Assembly (NCBI GenBank): GCA_003952965.2
Contig: CM025852.1
Location: 27,325,448 to 27,389,447 of the forward strand
Direction: 5' to 3'
DNA from: Morella rubra
Taxonomy: Eukaryota > Streptophyta > Magnoliopsida > Fagales > Myricaceae
DNA length: 64,000 bases
Shown: positions 1 to 11,764 of the stretch, piece after piece
How positions within the stretch are numbered: position 1 is the stretch's first letter
How the letters are laid out: every line of letters starts with the position of its first letter
Translations under genes and position numbers: made by a program
The notes under the pieces: model-generated
The model's input: only the letters and a program-made list of their open reading frames with translations
Told to the model about the DNA's origin: nothing
Database searches by the model: none

Positions 1-970
1 NNNNNNNNNNNNNNNNNNNNNNNNNNNNNNNNNNNNNNNNNNNNNNNNNNNNNNNNNNNNNNNNNNNNNNNNNNNNNNNNNNNNNNNNNNNNNNNNNNNN
101 NNNNNNNNNNNNNNNNNNNNNNNNNNNNNNNNNNNNNNNNNNNNNNNNNNNNNNNNNNNNNNNNNNNNNNNNNNNNNNNNNNNNNNNNNNNNNNNNNNNN
201 NNNNNNNNNNNNNNNNNNNNNNNNNNNNNNNNNNNNNNNNNNNNNNNNNNNNNNNNNNNNNNNNNNNNNNNNNNNNNNNNNNNNNNNNNNNNNNNNNNNN
301 NNNNNNNNNNNNNNNNNNNNNNNNNNNNNNNNNNNNNNNNNNNNNNNNNNNNNNNNNNNNNNNNNNNNNNNNNNNNNNNNNNNNNNNNNNNNNNNNNNNN
401 NNNNNNNNNNNNNNNNNNNNNNNNNNNNNNNNNNNNNNNNNNNNNNNNNNNNNNNNNNNNNNNNNNNNNNNNNNNNNNNNNNNNNNNNNNNNNNNNNNNN
501 NNNNNNNNNNNNNNNNNNNNNNNNNNNNNNNNNNNNNNNNNNNNNNNNNNNNNNNNNNNNNNNNNNNNNNNNNNNNNNNNNNNNNNNNNNNNNNNNNNNN
601 NNNNNNNNNNNNNNNNNNNNNNNNNNNNNNNNNNNNNNNNNNNNNNNNNNNNNNNNNNNNNNNNNNNNNNNNNNNNNNNNNNNNNNNNNNNNNNNNNNNN
701 NNNNNNNNNNNNNNNNNNNNNNNNNNNNNNNNNNNNNNNNNNNNNNNNNNNNNNNNNNNNNNNNNNNNNNNNNNNNNNNNNNNNNNNNNNNNNNNNNNNN
801 NNNNNNNNNNNNNNNNNNNNNNNNNNNNNNNNNNNNNNNNNNNNNNNNNNNNNNNNNNNNNNNNNNNNNNNNNNNNNNNNNNNNNNNNNNNNNNNNNNNN
901 NNNNNNNNNNNNNNNNNNNNNNNNNNNNNNNNNNNNNNNNNNNNNNNNNNNNNNNNNNNNNNNNNNNNNN
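1..970. other. Assembly gap (N run)
   Basis: All bases are N. The missing sequence probably holds the catalytic-domain exons of the beta-amylase gene that runs into it on the minus strand. Confidence 1.
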
Positions 971-1049
971 TCTCGTGGATGAGCTCGTTGGAGATAGTTA
1001 ATTCTCTTTATAGCCCATTTCAACATCTATTTACTCCTGGTGCGGGACA

Positions 1050-1194
1050 CCAAAGCTGCTTATTCAGCAATACCCCCACCAACAATCACACAACACATCT
1101 ACATTTAAAGGACTTTCACCATTGAGCCAACAAGCTCCTGCTAACACCTCCGGACTATCAATCACTGGCAAGAAGATTGTTGATTACCACCATT
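1050..1194 (-). pseudogene. BAM7: Broken exon 4 of the BZR1-beta-amylase gene (start of catalytic domain)
   Basis: After the acceptor at 1195-1197 the minus strand reads VINNLL, then in another frame words resembling the start of a plant beta-amylase domain, including LNVD and the DCWWG stretch. The reading frame changes at least once, TGA/TAG stops follow VINNLLASD, and another stop follows DCWWGY. The acceptor phase also does not fit the phase-0 end of exon 3. Either this copy is a pseudogene or the sequence beside the gap is poor. A separate intact exon hidden in the gap cannot be excluded. Confidence 0.6.
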
Positions 1195-1415
1195 CTGCCA
1201 CAGAAAGTCTATAATATTTTACTATTTCATAAGTGACAAGTACAAATCTAAATTGCTACAAGCAAAAATAATAGGAACTTGTAGGCATGCCAAATAACAG
1301 AAGGCAAAGTCAAAAAAAAAAAAGAAGAAAAGAATGAAAGAAAAACAAGTATCTGCCAGCTCGTCAGAAGATTAATCTCAGTGCAAGAATATAGCAGCAA
1401 ACAGCAAGCACTTAC

Positions 1416-4400
1416 TGGAAGCTTTACATAGACAGGGATGTTTGGAGTGCCAGTAAAATCATTCTCTTGCTCCCCAGAGCGAATATCTTGCATAAGCTGC
1501 ATAACCACATGATCAGATGCTTCCATATTTCACAGTTTACAACACCAATGAAGTTCCCAGACAGTCACACCACAAATCTTAACAAATGCACCATAAGCGG
1601 GCAACAGAAAGTCAGTAAAATGTAAATCTGCAATATTGCAATATAATGCACATGCAGACAGGTACAACCCCATAATAGATAGAGGGAATATTAAACTTCC
1701 CCACTTTCAGATAAAGATCAGCGTTGTCCCATTTCCAGATTACTCAATTTTGCCTAAAAAGAGGACAATCATTTGCAAGATTACTTTTTTAATGTCTATT
1801 TGCATAAGAACAGGACAACCTTACAATGATATAGAAATGGAGAACCCTGTTTACAAGGCAGCATAACCTAGAAGTGTTGTCAAAAGAAGCACATAGATCA
1901 TCACCATTGGGATTTGACCATAGACAAGTTCACTGTTTGGATTGAAACCCGGACGGTGAGATGGCTGAATCCCATGCTTAATACTGATCAGAAGTTGTTA
2001 ACGCATCTTGCTTCACCTAGATTTTCTATTCTTAACGAAAATGTGAATCATTTCAAGAATTCATTAGAGAAAAATATTTCGCTTTCTAAAGGAAAGCCAA
2101 GTAACTTGTTGCATGACCCTTCCAAATGTGGACCTTGATAGTAATAATTGGATAACATTCGGGCAAATTTGAGGTTGTTCGAATTCAATATACAATGCCT
2201 GTATTCAATGCTTGTATTCTTCAACTTATATATATTGGGCCAGCATGGTGCATAAAATTTGAGCAGCACTTAAGGATAACAACACTTGACTTCAATGATA
2301 TCATATGAAATACCAGATAATCATTAATATGATCCAAGTGTCACCATAATCTAAGTGGCCAATGGACTGAAGTACAAAAGGAACAGAGAAACAGATGAAC
2401 GGTTCCAAGCCAATTATCGCTCCAAGAAGTGCTTAACCCTTATGAGCTTTGGTTTTGTTTCTCAACAGCATTCTTAAACTTGCCAAAGTATGTCTAGTCA
2501 CTGACAAGTTGATCTCAGCCTAATTTTCTGCATCTCCAAAATCTACATGTCTACAGACCACAGCAACAATACACCGCATGTACATGTCTCCAAAGGATTC
2601 TAGATCACTAAATTTCACCAGCGCAAAATTGCCTAGCGACCGGAACTTCAACTAATACCTTACAGAAATGCAGGCAGTCTTAGAAATTTATTGTTATACA
2701 ATAATTGCATGCAAAAACCATAAGGAGCCTTTAATTGAGTAAACCATGTGATGTAACAAAGACTGTGATGCCAAGACTGAGGTAGGAGTTTCTAGACTGA
2801 AACTTGTTTTACGTTTAGCATTAGATTTCGGTACGAAAAGGCTGAAATTGCTAGGAGTTAACAGTTCAAATAGGTATGAAGATGAATTTCTTATGATGAA
2901 AGGAAAAAAAAAAAAACTAACGTATTAATTTACAGCTCTCGGCTATGAACAGTAACACGAGTGGATATCTTGGTATTTAGGAGTGTTTCTGAAGCTACAT
3001 GGTGTACTGACGGTTTGGGGTTCCTTAAGATTAGATTTTTGAGAATAATATATGCAAAATCTGATTTTAATATTGGCCAGAATTTGAAACAAAGTTTGAA
3101 AAGTCAGCGAAATAGGAAGTAGAAAGAAAAAACAAAACACACATATGACACCTAATGTTTCCTTGGCATAACATCTCCAACAATGGGTTAAAGTATCAAT
3201 TATGATGGAGGGGATGCTTGTCTAGGCGTAATAGAAGGGTGGGCGGGCTCCTTTAGTTTGTTAATGAAGCCAAAAATTTTGAGTTGGAATGTCAGGGGTC
3301 TTAATGATCGGGTTAAGTGTAGTAGGATTGGTAATTTGATTCGGGGTGGAAACCTGATTTAGTTTGTTTCCAGGAGACTAAAATTGGGATGATCTCGGAG
3401 CAGTGGTGAGGGCTTTATGGGGGGCCCTCATGTGAAGTGGAGTAGTGCCCCGGCTGATGGTGCTTCTGGTGGTATTCTTATCGTGTGGGATTCTCGTGTC
3501 TTAGAGGCGGTGGATTTTTGTGTTGGCCGGTACTCCATTTCGATTAGCTTCAAAAATGTGGATGATGGGATCCAGTGGGCTTTTTTAGGGATTTACGGTC
3601 CTAATGATGATTCTCATAGGAGACTTTTATGGGATGAGTTGTCGGGAGTGTTCTCGTGGTGGAATCTCCCGTGGTGTATTGGTGGTGATTTTAACGTCTC
3701 CTGTTTTCCTAGTGAGAGGACGGGGATTGGGGGGGTTAGTAGAGCTATGGATGATTTTACGGACTTTATTTCGGATTGTGGATTATTGGATCTTCCGTTG
3801 TCTGGGGGCTCGTATACTTGGTCTAATGGTCGGGCATCTCAATCTTGGTCTCGGATTGATCGGTTCCTTTTTAGTATGGATTGGGAGATGTTGTATCCGG
3901 AGGTCGTCCAGCGTCGTTTGCCTCGTATGTATTCTGATCACTTCCCTATTATGTTAGAGAGTGATACTTTTGGTAGAGGGAAAACGCCGTTTCGCTTTGA
4001 GAATATGTGGTTGAAGGAGGAGGGTTTTGTGGAGCGTGTTAGAGGGTGGTGGAGTAGTTATGAGTTTTCGGGGTCCCCTAGTTTTGTGCTTAATTTGAAA
4101 TTGAAGGCTCTGAAGGGTGATCTTAAAGTTTGGAATCGGGAGGTCTTTGGTGTTATTCACATTCGCAAGTTGAGATTGTTTAGCGAGTTATCTACATTGG
4201 AAGGATGGATGAGGACGGGGGTCTAGATGAGGCGGGTTTGGAGAGGAAGTTAGTAATTAATCGGGAATTAGATTGTTTGCTTGATTTGGAAGAAGTTAGT
4301 TGGAGACAGAAATCTCGAGCTTTGTGGCTTAAGGAGGGGGATAAATGCACCAAATTTTTTCATCGTGTTGCCAATTCGAATCGGAGATTAATTCCATTTC

Positions 4401-7400
4401 TCATTTGGTGGTTGAGGGTGTCGAGGTGGAGGATCCTAAGGATATTTCTGACCACATTGTTCATTTTTATTCCTCCTTGTATACAGAACCTTATTTGTGG
4501 CGTCCCATGTTGGATGATTTGGAGTTTGACACTATTTCTGAGGCGGAGGCTGATGTCTGGAAAGGCCTTTTGAGGCGGAGGAGGTGTATGGGGTGGTTAG
4601 TGGTTTAAATGGGGATAAAGCACCGGGCCCGGACGGTTTCTCTATGGCTTTTTATCAAACTTGTTGGGATGTCATTAAGGAGGATGTGCTCTCTGTATTC
4701 AATGAGTTTGCTAGATGTGGCCAGTTTGTCCGAAGTATGAATTCATCTTTCATTGTCCTTATACCTAAGAAGCCGGGAGCTGTTGAGCTGAAAGATTTCC
4801 GTCCTATTAGTCTGTGGGAGGTGTTTACAAAATTTTGTCTAAGGTGTTGGCTAATCGGCTGAAACTTGTGTTATCTACAATTATCTCCTCCACTCAGAAT
4901 GCTTTTGTGAGGGGCCGACAGATTTTGGACTCGGTGTTGATTGCGAATGAATGTCTTGATTCTCGGTTGAGGTCCAATGAACCGGGTATGTTGTGTAAAT
5001 TGGACATCCAGAAAGCTTATGACCATGTGAATTGGCAGTTTTTGCTCTATATGTTGAGGCGTTGTGGTTTTGGGGAAAAATGGTGTCGTTGGATACAATT
5101 TTGCATCTCTTCTGTTAAATTTTCGGTGCTTGTTAATGGATCGCCTGAGGGGTTTTTTGGTAGTACTCGGGGATTACGCCAAGGAGATCCCATTTCTCCT
5201 CTTTTATTTGTTATTGTCATGGAAGCCTTCTCTCGCATGATGGAAAAGTTAGTTTCTAATTGGATGATCACTGGGTTTAAGGTGGGAGGTGTTAGTGGTG
5301 AAGGTATTGGTGTTTCCCATTTATTGTTTGCTGATGATACTCTTGTTATGTGTGGGCGGATGTGGAGCAGTTTAGAAACTTCCGATGTTTATTATTGTGT
5401 TTTGAGGCAGTTTCGGGCTTGAAAGTCAATCTCTCTAAGTCGGAGGTGATTCCGATTGGGAATGTTACTAATGTGCCAGAATTGGCTTCGATTTTGGGGT
5501 GTAGAATTTCTGCTTTACCAATTACGTATTTGGGTCTTCCTTTGGGAGCTAGATCTAAAAGTGTGCATATTTGGGATGGTATTTTGGAGAGGATGGCTAG
5601 GCGGTTGGCTGGATGGAAGAGAATGTATCTTTCTAAAGGTGGTGGTTGACGTTGATTAATCTACCCTCTCTAGCTTACCTACTTATTTCTTATCTCTTTT
5701 TCCCATTCCTTCCTCTGTGGCTGCTAGAATTGAGAAATTACAAAGGAACTTTTTGGGGTAGTGAGTTGGGAGGTCACAAATTTCACCTTCTGAATTGGGG
5801 GAAGGTTTGCTCTCCCATTCCCTCTGGGGGGTTGGGTCTTCGGAGATTGTTGGTGTTTAACAAAGCTTTACTCGGGAAATGGCTCTGGCGCTTTGCCAAT
5901 GAAAGGGATAGTTTATGGAGGATTATTGTTGCAGCTAAGTTTGGCACAATGGTGGGAGATTGGTCAACTCTGCCTTCTCGAGGAACTTATGGGGTGAGTT
6001 TGTGGAAGCATATTCGTCAGGGATGGGATTGTTTTGCTACGTATACTCGGTTGTGGTGGGTAATGGGTGTAGGGTGCGGTTTTGGCATGATGTTTGGTGT
6101 GGCGATAGTCCTCTTCGTTGTTTGTTTCCGTTGTGTTCTCTTTGGCTCGGTGTAAGGATGGGCTGGTAGTGGACTACTTGTCGCCTGATACTCTTTCTTC
6201 AGCTTGGGAGATTCAGTTCTTGAGGTCTGCCAATGATTGGGAATTGCCAGAATTTACAGCTTTCTATTCTACGATTTACGCTATGGTAATTCGTCGCGAT
6301 AGTGGGGATCGTTTGTTTTGGATGGGAGATAAGGATGGTGTTTTCACTGTTAGAGATTTTTACGTCTCTATTTTGGTGGTACTTCTCAGTTGTTCCCTTG
6401 GCGAGGGGTTTGGCGGACTAAGGTTCCTATGAGAATTTCGTTCTTCGTTTGGGAGGCTGCGCATTCTCGAAATTTGACAATTGATAATCTTCGGCGGCGT
6501 GGAGTTTATGTTACGGATTGGTGCTATTTATGTAAGAGGGATAGTGAGTCCGTCGACCATATCTTATTGCACTGCTCTATGGCTAGGTCGCTTTGGGCTT
6601 ATGTCTTTCGTATTTCTAATCTGCATTGGGTAATGCCGCCTACGGTGTTTGATGTGTTGTTTTGTTGGGAAAGGAAGTTTAGGGATCCTGTGGCTACGGC
6701 AATTTGGAATATGGTTCCATCTTGTGTTTGGTGGTGTCTTTGGAGGGAGCGCAATAATCGTTGTTTTGAGGATCTGGCCTCATCGTTAGTTCATTTGCAG
6801 GGTGTTCTTATGCACTCTCTTTTTTGTTGGGTTTCTGCAATGTGGGGGGGTCGCTTCTAGATTTTCCAGATTTTCTTAGCTTCTTTGTTTGTATGCTTTA
6901 AGTGTTCTCCGTACAATTTTTGTACTGTTTTCACTCTTTTATTTATAATATTGATCTTACTTATCAAAAACACATCTCCAACAATGGTTGCATTTCACAA
7001 GCCTTTTCTAAGCATAATCGCAGCAAAATTCCCTCATTTCTTTTGTTTGGGTAAGTACGTTTTCTCCTTTCAAATGAAAGTATTACATCAATATTTACCA
7101 ACGTATTAGGATTTGGAATTCAATGCTATCAGTGATTGAAAATCTTCAATTTTTCGTGAATTTAAAGACTTCTCAATGGCATCTTCAAGATCTTCTAATA
7201 TATGTCAGAGATTTCTTTTTAATTTCAGATCTCAGTGCACTTTTGAATAGGGGTGGGCAAAATTACCACCAGTACCAGAATTCCGCATCCAGGCACCACC
7301 TACCACCGGGAACCGGAGCCGGAGGCGGTAGGCGATATCACCTATATGGTGGAATCGGTAATTTCACCGAAACCTCCCAGAATACCAGTACCTTTTTTTT

Positions 7401-9814
7401 TAATTTATTTATGAGACCAAATTTTCTCAAACTTCGTTACCCCCCCTCCCCCCGATCTCTCATTCTCTCTCGCCTCTCTCTCTCTTCTCTCACTCACTCA
7501 GCTCTCTCAGCTCTCTCCGTCTCTCACTCTCACTGATCTCACAACTCACAGCCACAAGACACAGCTCACTGTCTCAGCCTCTCTCAATCTTTGTCTCTCT
7601 CTCATGTGTTCTCTCTCTCTCTCTCTCAATGTTTGTCTCTCTCTCACTATCTCAAATTTTTCTTCTCAGAATTCCGGCATCCATCACCAAGATTGCCGGA
7701 ATGCCGGCACTTGCCGAGCCGGAACCGAATGCCAAATTAGGCATCCGGTTCTTACTGGTACCGAAGGCTCCAGTAGACCGTTACCCACCCCTACTTTTGA
7801 ATCAAGCAACAGCCATGTGTTCACTTGCAAATATTGGACAACTTAAAGATATTTTATACTTTCTTGCATAATTAGTCACATGCAACTTACAGTGTCAAAG
7901 AATTCATCCCAAATATCTCCTAAGAGAATAATCTCTTTTTTAAGGTGCGCTTACCTTCTTTCCATCTCAATCCACTCATGTAAGAACTCCCACAATGTGA
8001 AAACATCATGTGACTCCTTGCTCTGAGTAGGACCCATTCACATTGGTAATACAATGGTGCAGGATAAAAACTAGTAATAAAGTAGGATTTTTAGGGTTTT
8101 AGAGTAGGACCCATTCACATTGATAGGACTTCGGGGTAAAGGCTTTCAATTAGAGTACAGAAAGGGATTTGGTTTACTACCAAAAACAAAGTTAATGATG
8201 GAGGTTGTTTTTCTAGGCTATGAACAGCGACCTGAGAAAAATATTTTGATATTTGGGAGTTGTGGGGGTATACATGATGGATAGGTGATTTGAGGTTGTT
8301 TAAGATGGAATTTTAGGCAATAACATATGCAAAACCTAATCTAATACTGGCTGGAATTAGATATCGGTTGGTGAGAAATTGGAAAGAAAATAGGAAAAAG
8401 AAAAAGGAGATTAGACTATGCAGTGCACCTAGTTTCCCCAAGGGGCACGCCTAGAGTTCCCTTTACAACTCACCTTGGAGAGGGGTTGCATCTAACAAGC
8501 ATCAAAAGGATAATTCCTGTAATAAATGCAATAAAACTTATTCTCCCTTCATATGCATCGTTATATCAGTATTCACAAAAACTACACCTAGCTTTAATAA
8601 GATTTGAACTTTAAAGGACTTAGACGCCTAATAAAATTTAGACCCTACGGGTTTTGACTACCTTGGCTCCTAAAAACTAAAATGAAGATAAAGTTGGCCA
8701 TATACCACCTCTATCAATATGCATAGCTGACTCAATTAGTAAATAAATTAACCTGGTCGGCCTCCAGGCATTCAACCGAGTTGACAGGGCTGGCACTGGT
8801 GTATTTCTCACTCTTAGTATCCCTTTCTGCAATTACAACAGAATCAAGAGATGCTGGTGACAAGTTATCATCAATTCTGAGAACCGAGGGCTGGCAGTCT
8901 AATGTTGCTTTGACGGGGCAACTTCTCAATGAACTAGCAGATAGTGGGCTATCAACTGACCTCACAGGAAATGCCGCCTGCCAATGGATTGAAAACAAAC
9001 TTATAATGCAATCATGGCAGTGTTATGTAACTAACATATAGCCACAGAGAGAATACCCAAGGTCCACTAGACAGACAGTCTTCAAAACATAATGAATCTG
9101 AAACTATCTTCCACTGTCATTTTCAAATGCACTTAATAAACAGAAACCACACATGCCTTCGTGTCTCTCCGCTTGATTTCGACATCCAGAATATTTGTCA
9201 GGCATACTCAAAGCGCAAAAGTTCCTCAAGGAAAAAGAAAAAAGGGACTTTCTAAGCCAACTCAAACTCACTATTTAGGCCTCAACACCAAAATATATTC
9301 TTGTACGAAAAAAAAATGGAACTTCCTACGAAAAACGACAATAGAAGTCTCAAATTTGGGGCTAAGCACAAACCAAATGGGAAGGAGGGGGCGACTGTCT
9401 GTAAGTTGTCCCATCAGCCTCAACGACCCAGCCAGCCTCGCGCGCCAAGGCAGCAAGTACATCGTTCATATCCGCACGGGCGGGGAGAGGGAAATTACCG
9501 TATTGCCTGAGGCCTGCGAGCATCCGACTGGTGATGGCTCGGCGGTGGCGCTCCCGCAGCTTGGTCCGCTCTTTCTCTTTCTCTCTCTCCTTCTTCCCCT
9601 TCGCTGTTGTGGTGGGACCCATTGCCGCAGCCGCGGCCGTTGCCGCGAAGCCGCGGGGGCGCCGCGGCTGGGCCTGATCCTGAGACTGAGACTCGATGGT
9701 TTGGGGGTGAGGGGTCGTTAGGTAGTCGGAGCTGTTGCCCAGATCTTGGTGTTGCTGTTTGAGGGCACTAGGGTTGTCGTTGTCGTTGTCGACGTTACTG
9801 TTGTTGGTGCTCAT
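1416..9814 (-). CDS. BAM7: BZR1-type beta-amylase (BAM7/BAM8-like), exons 1-3, 3' end in the gap
   Basis: Three exons join in phase 0: 9814-9374 (147 codons), 8977-8753 (75) and 1496-1416 (27), all with GT-AG borders. Exon 1 has an acidic, Asn/Gln-rich start, an Ala-rich [14 protein letters not shown] segment and the BZR1-type DNA-binding block ([18 protein letters not shown], then [20 protein letters not shown]). Exon 2 carries the linker ending in [10 protein letters not shown]; exon 3 ends in VPVYV-like NIPVYVKLP, just before the amylase domain. In this family the BZR1 part binds promoter elements of brassinosteroid-response type, and the amylase part is mainly regulatory rather than starch-degrading; the protein is nuclear. 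That is family knowledge, not shown here. The intron between exons 2 and 3 is over 7 kb and holds a LINE and a MITE. The start ATG at 9812-9814 opens the only frame that includes the BZR1 block. Because the next exon looks broken, the gene may be non-functional. Confidence 0.85.
2935..3165. repeat. Diverged repeat, copy 1 (partner at 8215-8440)
   Basis: Shares blocks such as ggctatgaacag, tttgatattt/ttggtattta, aataatatatgcaaaa and attggccagaatt with 8215-8440 in the same orientation. Both lie in the same beta-amylase intron and flank the LINE and hAT insertions. No ORF or terminal repeat was seen, so the class is unknown. Confidence 0.6.
3171..6987 (+). mobile_element. L1-type LINE, 5'-truncated, with 16-bp target site duplication
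   Basis: The body is 3187-6971. It is flanked by the perfect direct repeat acatctccaacaatgg at 3171-3186 and 6972-6987. It lacks ORF1 and starts just before the ORF2 endonuclease ([12 protein letters not shown] near 3275, then [24 protein letters not shown]). Next come the linker, the reverse transcriptase ([65 protein letters not shown] at about 5320-5350) and the C-terminal zinc-finger region ([18 protein letters not shown] near 6520-6575). The 3' end is AT-rich with a short A tail. Frame changes or stops near 3360, 4226, 4380, 4600, 4830, 5365, 5640, 6100 and 6390 make it inactive. It is antisense to the host gene, in an intron. The intact duplication points to target-primed insertion that is not very old. 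Confidence 0.95.
3262..6860 (+). pseudogene. LINE ORF2 (endonuclease-reverse transcriptase-zinc finger), frameshifted
   Basis: Longest open pieces are 3417-4226 (APE-like endonuclease, 269 codons), 4814-5422 (central reverse transcriptase, including the FADD catalytic box) and 6390-6860 (C-terminal CCHC-like region). They belong to one former ORF, because domain order and spacing match plant L1 ORF2. About nine disruptions separate them. Confidence 0.93.
7248..7793. mobile_element. hAT-type MITE with 8-bp target duplication
   Basis: Termini are the inverted pair TAGGGGTGGGCAA and GTTACCCACCCCTA. They are flanked by cttttgaa at 7240-7247 and 7794-7801. The 546-bp interior has no transposase. 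GC-rich subterminal blocks rich in CCGG/CCGGAA words face each other (7265-7345 and 7675-7785), as expected of non-autonomous hAT elements. A pyrimidine tract lies in the middle. The insertion is inside the large beta-amylase intron. Confidence 0.88.
7438..7655. repeat. Pyrimidine-rich CT/TCTC microsatellite
   Basis: Long runs of ctctct interspersed with cact and gtct, wholly inside the hAT MITE. Reading frames here are low-complexity Ser/Leu stretches and are not genes. Confidence 0.9.
7802..8752. other. Intron sequence, no gene seen
   Basis: Part of the intron between exons 2 and 3 of the beta-amylase gene. Apart from the diverged repeat at 8215-8440 no coding or structural signal was found. 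A short block (gagtaggacccattcacattg) occurs twice, near 8025 and 8103. Confidence 0.6.
8215..8440. repeat. Diverged repeat, copy 2 (partner at 2935-3165)
   Basis: Same orientation as the partner, sharing ggctatgaacag, the gatatttgggag-like block and aacatatgcaaaacct. Similarity is patchy, so the duplication is old. Confidence 0.6.
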
Positions 9815-10305
9815 CTTGCTTTCTGTGGTTCTACAAAGTGTGTGTTACAGTTCATTGAGTTGCAGGGAATTCATGCTCATCTTCACTGATGTGGTTTTAC
9901 AAAGCCAGTTGAAATTCCTCGTTAAAAAAAAGAAAAAGTTCGATGGTATTTGGTCGCTGAAACCTTTTAACAGACAGTGCCTGAGTTTTCAAATTAATGA
10001 TGTAGAGTTCTCTGGTTTTACAATTTTCATCAAAGATAAAACTTTTATCTACAGTGTTAACTTTCGTATGTTAACTCCATTATAAGTTGGCACTCATAAC
10101 CTAAAACTAAATAAACTTGTTCAAATCACAACAGCCGAATCAAATACAAAACAAATAAAAACATTATAAAAGTTAGAAAAAAAAATAAAAAACATTTGAG
10201 TCACATTATTTTAATTTTGAATGACATATGTCAACCTATTATTGAAACTACAGTTAACTTTGTGGATGAAATTTAATATAAGAGACTTGTTTGATACAAA
10301 TTATA
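9815..10305. promoter_or_regulatory. Upstream region of the BZR1-beta-amylase gene
   Basis: Intergenic sequence 5' of the minus-strand start codon. A roughly 30-bp direct duplication (gctcatctt...gtggttytacaaag at 9809-9838 and 9873-9904) repeats the start-codon neighbourhood, including a second CAT trinucleotide. No convincing TATA box was identified. Confidence 0.35.
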
Positions 10306-10500
10306 GGGAAAATGGAATTTTAGTCCTTAGGTTTTACTATTTTTTATTTTTTAGTTTCTGAATTTCAATTTTTCAAATTTTGATTTTTACATTTTTAATT
10401 TTTGACAAAAGAGCCTTTATTCAAGGCTAGTTGTTTTCTTAATGGCGCTTGCCAATCAGCATTTTGTCACGTCACTTTTAACTCAGACTAGAAAAATAGT
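10306..10500. repeat. Mutator-like terminal repeat, solitary or partial
   Basis: Begins gggaaaatggaattttagtc and runs through the tttttagtttctgaatttc and ttttgacaaaagagcc blocks. The same blocks occur at 13984-14110 (same orientation) and, inverted, at 14440-14612. No matching right-hand terminus of its own was found, so it may be one arm of an older nested element. Confidence 0.55.
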
Positions 10501-10522
10501 CTTTTAGTCCTTAGGTTTTATC

Positions 10523-11764
10523 TGTGAGTCCAAGGATTAAGGCAACCAAGAGGGGGGGAATTGGGTTTTCAAATTTTTTTTTTTTTAACCCCCAAAATCG
10601 TGTTTGCAAAGTAAAGTATAATTTAGCATAAGTATATTAAAAAAACAAGTAAAGTGCTAAATATGTAAGGAGTAGGGATAGAGAAGCAAACAGTGATTTT
10701 TAGGTAGTTCGGCAAACTCGCTACTTCCACCCCTCAAGCTCCTTCACTGAGCCTTGAGGTTTTTCCACTATCTTCAAATAGCATACACTCTAGCTTCCGG
10801 GTGCTAGAGAACCTTACAAGTGTTTTCCCAGGCTAACACTCAAGTTTTTAGGGCTCACCACTCACAACCAACCAAGCTGAGATATACCCTCTCTAAACTT
10901 CTAATTTTTAGTGAAAAAACCTTACTAAAAAGTCACCTCTTTTGAATATGAAAATTAAAGAATAAACTCTCTCAAAGAGTGAATATGAAAAGTTCTATCT
11001 CTTGATTCACACAAAGACAAGGATATGAAAGTGTGTTTTGTGTGAATTATATGAGAAATATAAAATATGAAGGTTTTGAATATTTCTCAAGTATCTAAAT
11101 GATATGTGGTCGTTGTATTTTTGGACGTTATATTAAGGTGTATTTATAGGCCACATATGAAAACTAGCTGTTTATAGCCGTTGGGAGTCGCCTGTTAAAA
11201 CGAGTCGATCGACTGCTACATGAGCCGGTCGACCGCTTCAAGTTACCGTAACTCAACGGTCATATTGTCAGAAGCACAACGGATATATTTTAAAAACAAC
11301 CAATCGACCGCTAACCAAGCGGCGGTCGAACCAGCCAGTCGACCTCCTCAACTTAAGCACATGATCCGGTTAATTAAAACCACATTTTTTGACCTTTTGA
11401 AACACCCAATTTTAAAGACTTACTTTCCGTAAGTATAAGAAAGGTTTAAGAGTTTGATTTGGGTGTTTTAAACCTTTAAAAACATTTTAATCTTTCAAAC
11501 AAAAGGTAAAACGTTTTATGCACTTTTTGAAAGATATGCAAGTGTGTGATTCATAATCCTTGTCAAAAGTGAAACAAGAGTTACAAGGTTTATACCCTAA
11601 GGTCTTGAAATCTTCACTTTTGAGCTTCCTTGCATGTTCTTGATCTTCTTTCTTCAAGTCTTTGGCTCTTTTATCAAAACGTCTTTGTCTTTGAGATGTC
11701 CGTTTTATAAACTTGATCAATTTATTGAAATCATCAAAATATCGATTGTGAACAAAAGCCAACA
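10523..11764 (-). repeat. Copia 3' LTR (1242 bp)
   Basis: Bounded by TG/CA ends in the minus orientation and by the polypurine tract. Its last 210 bp match 13773-13983 closely. Confidence 0.85.

Noticed and set aside
9161..9721. Long plus-strand ORF (186 codons)
   Set aside because: It is the antisense of the BZR1 exon (9374-9814). The minus-strand frame has the recognisable domain.
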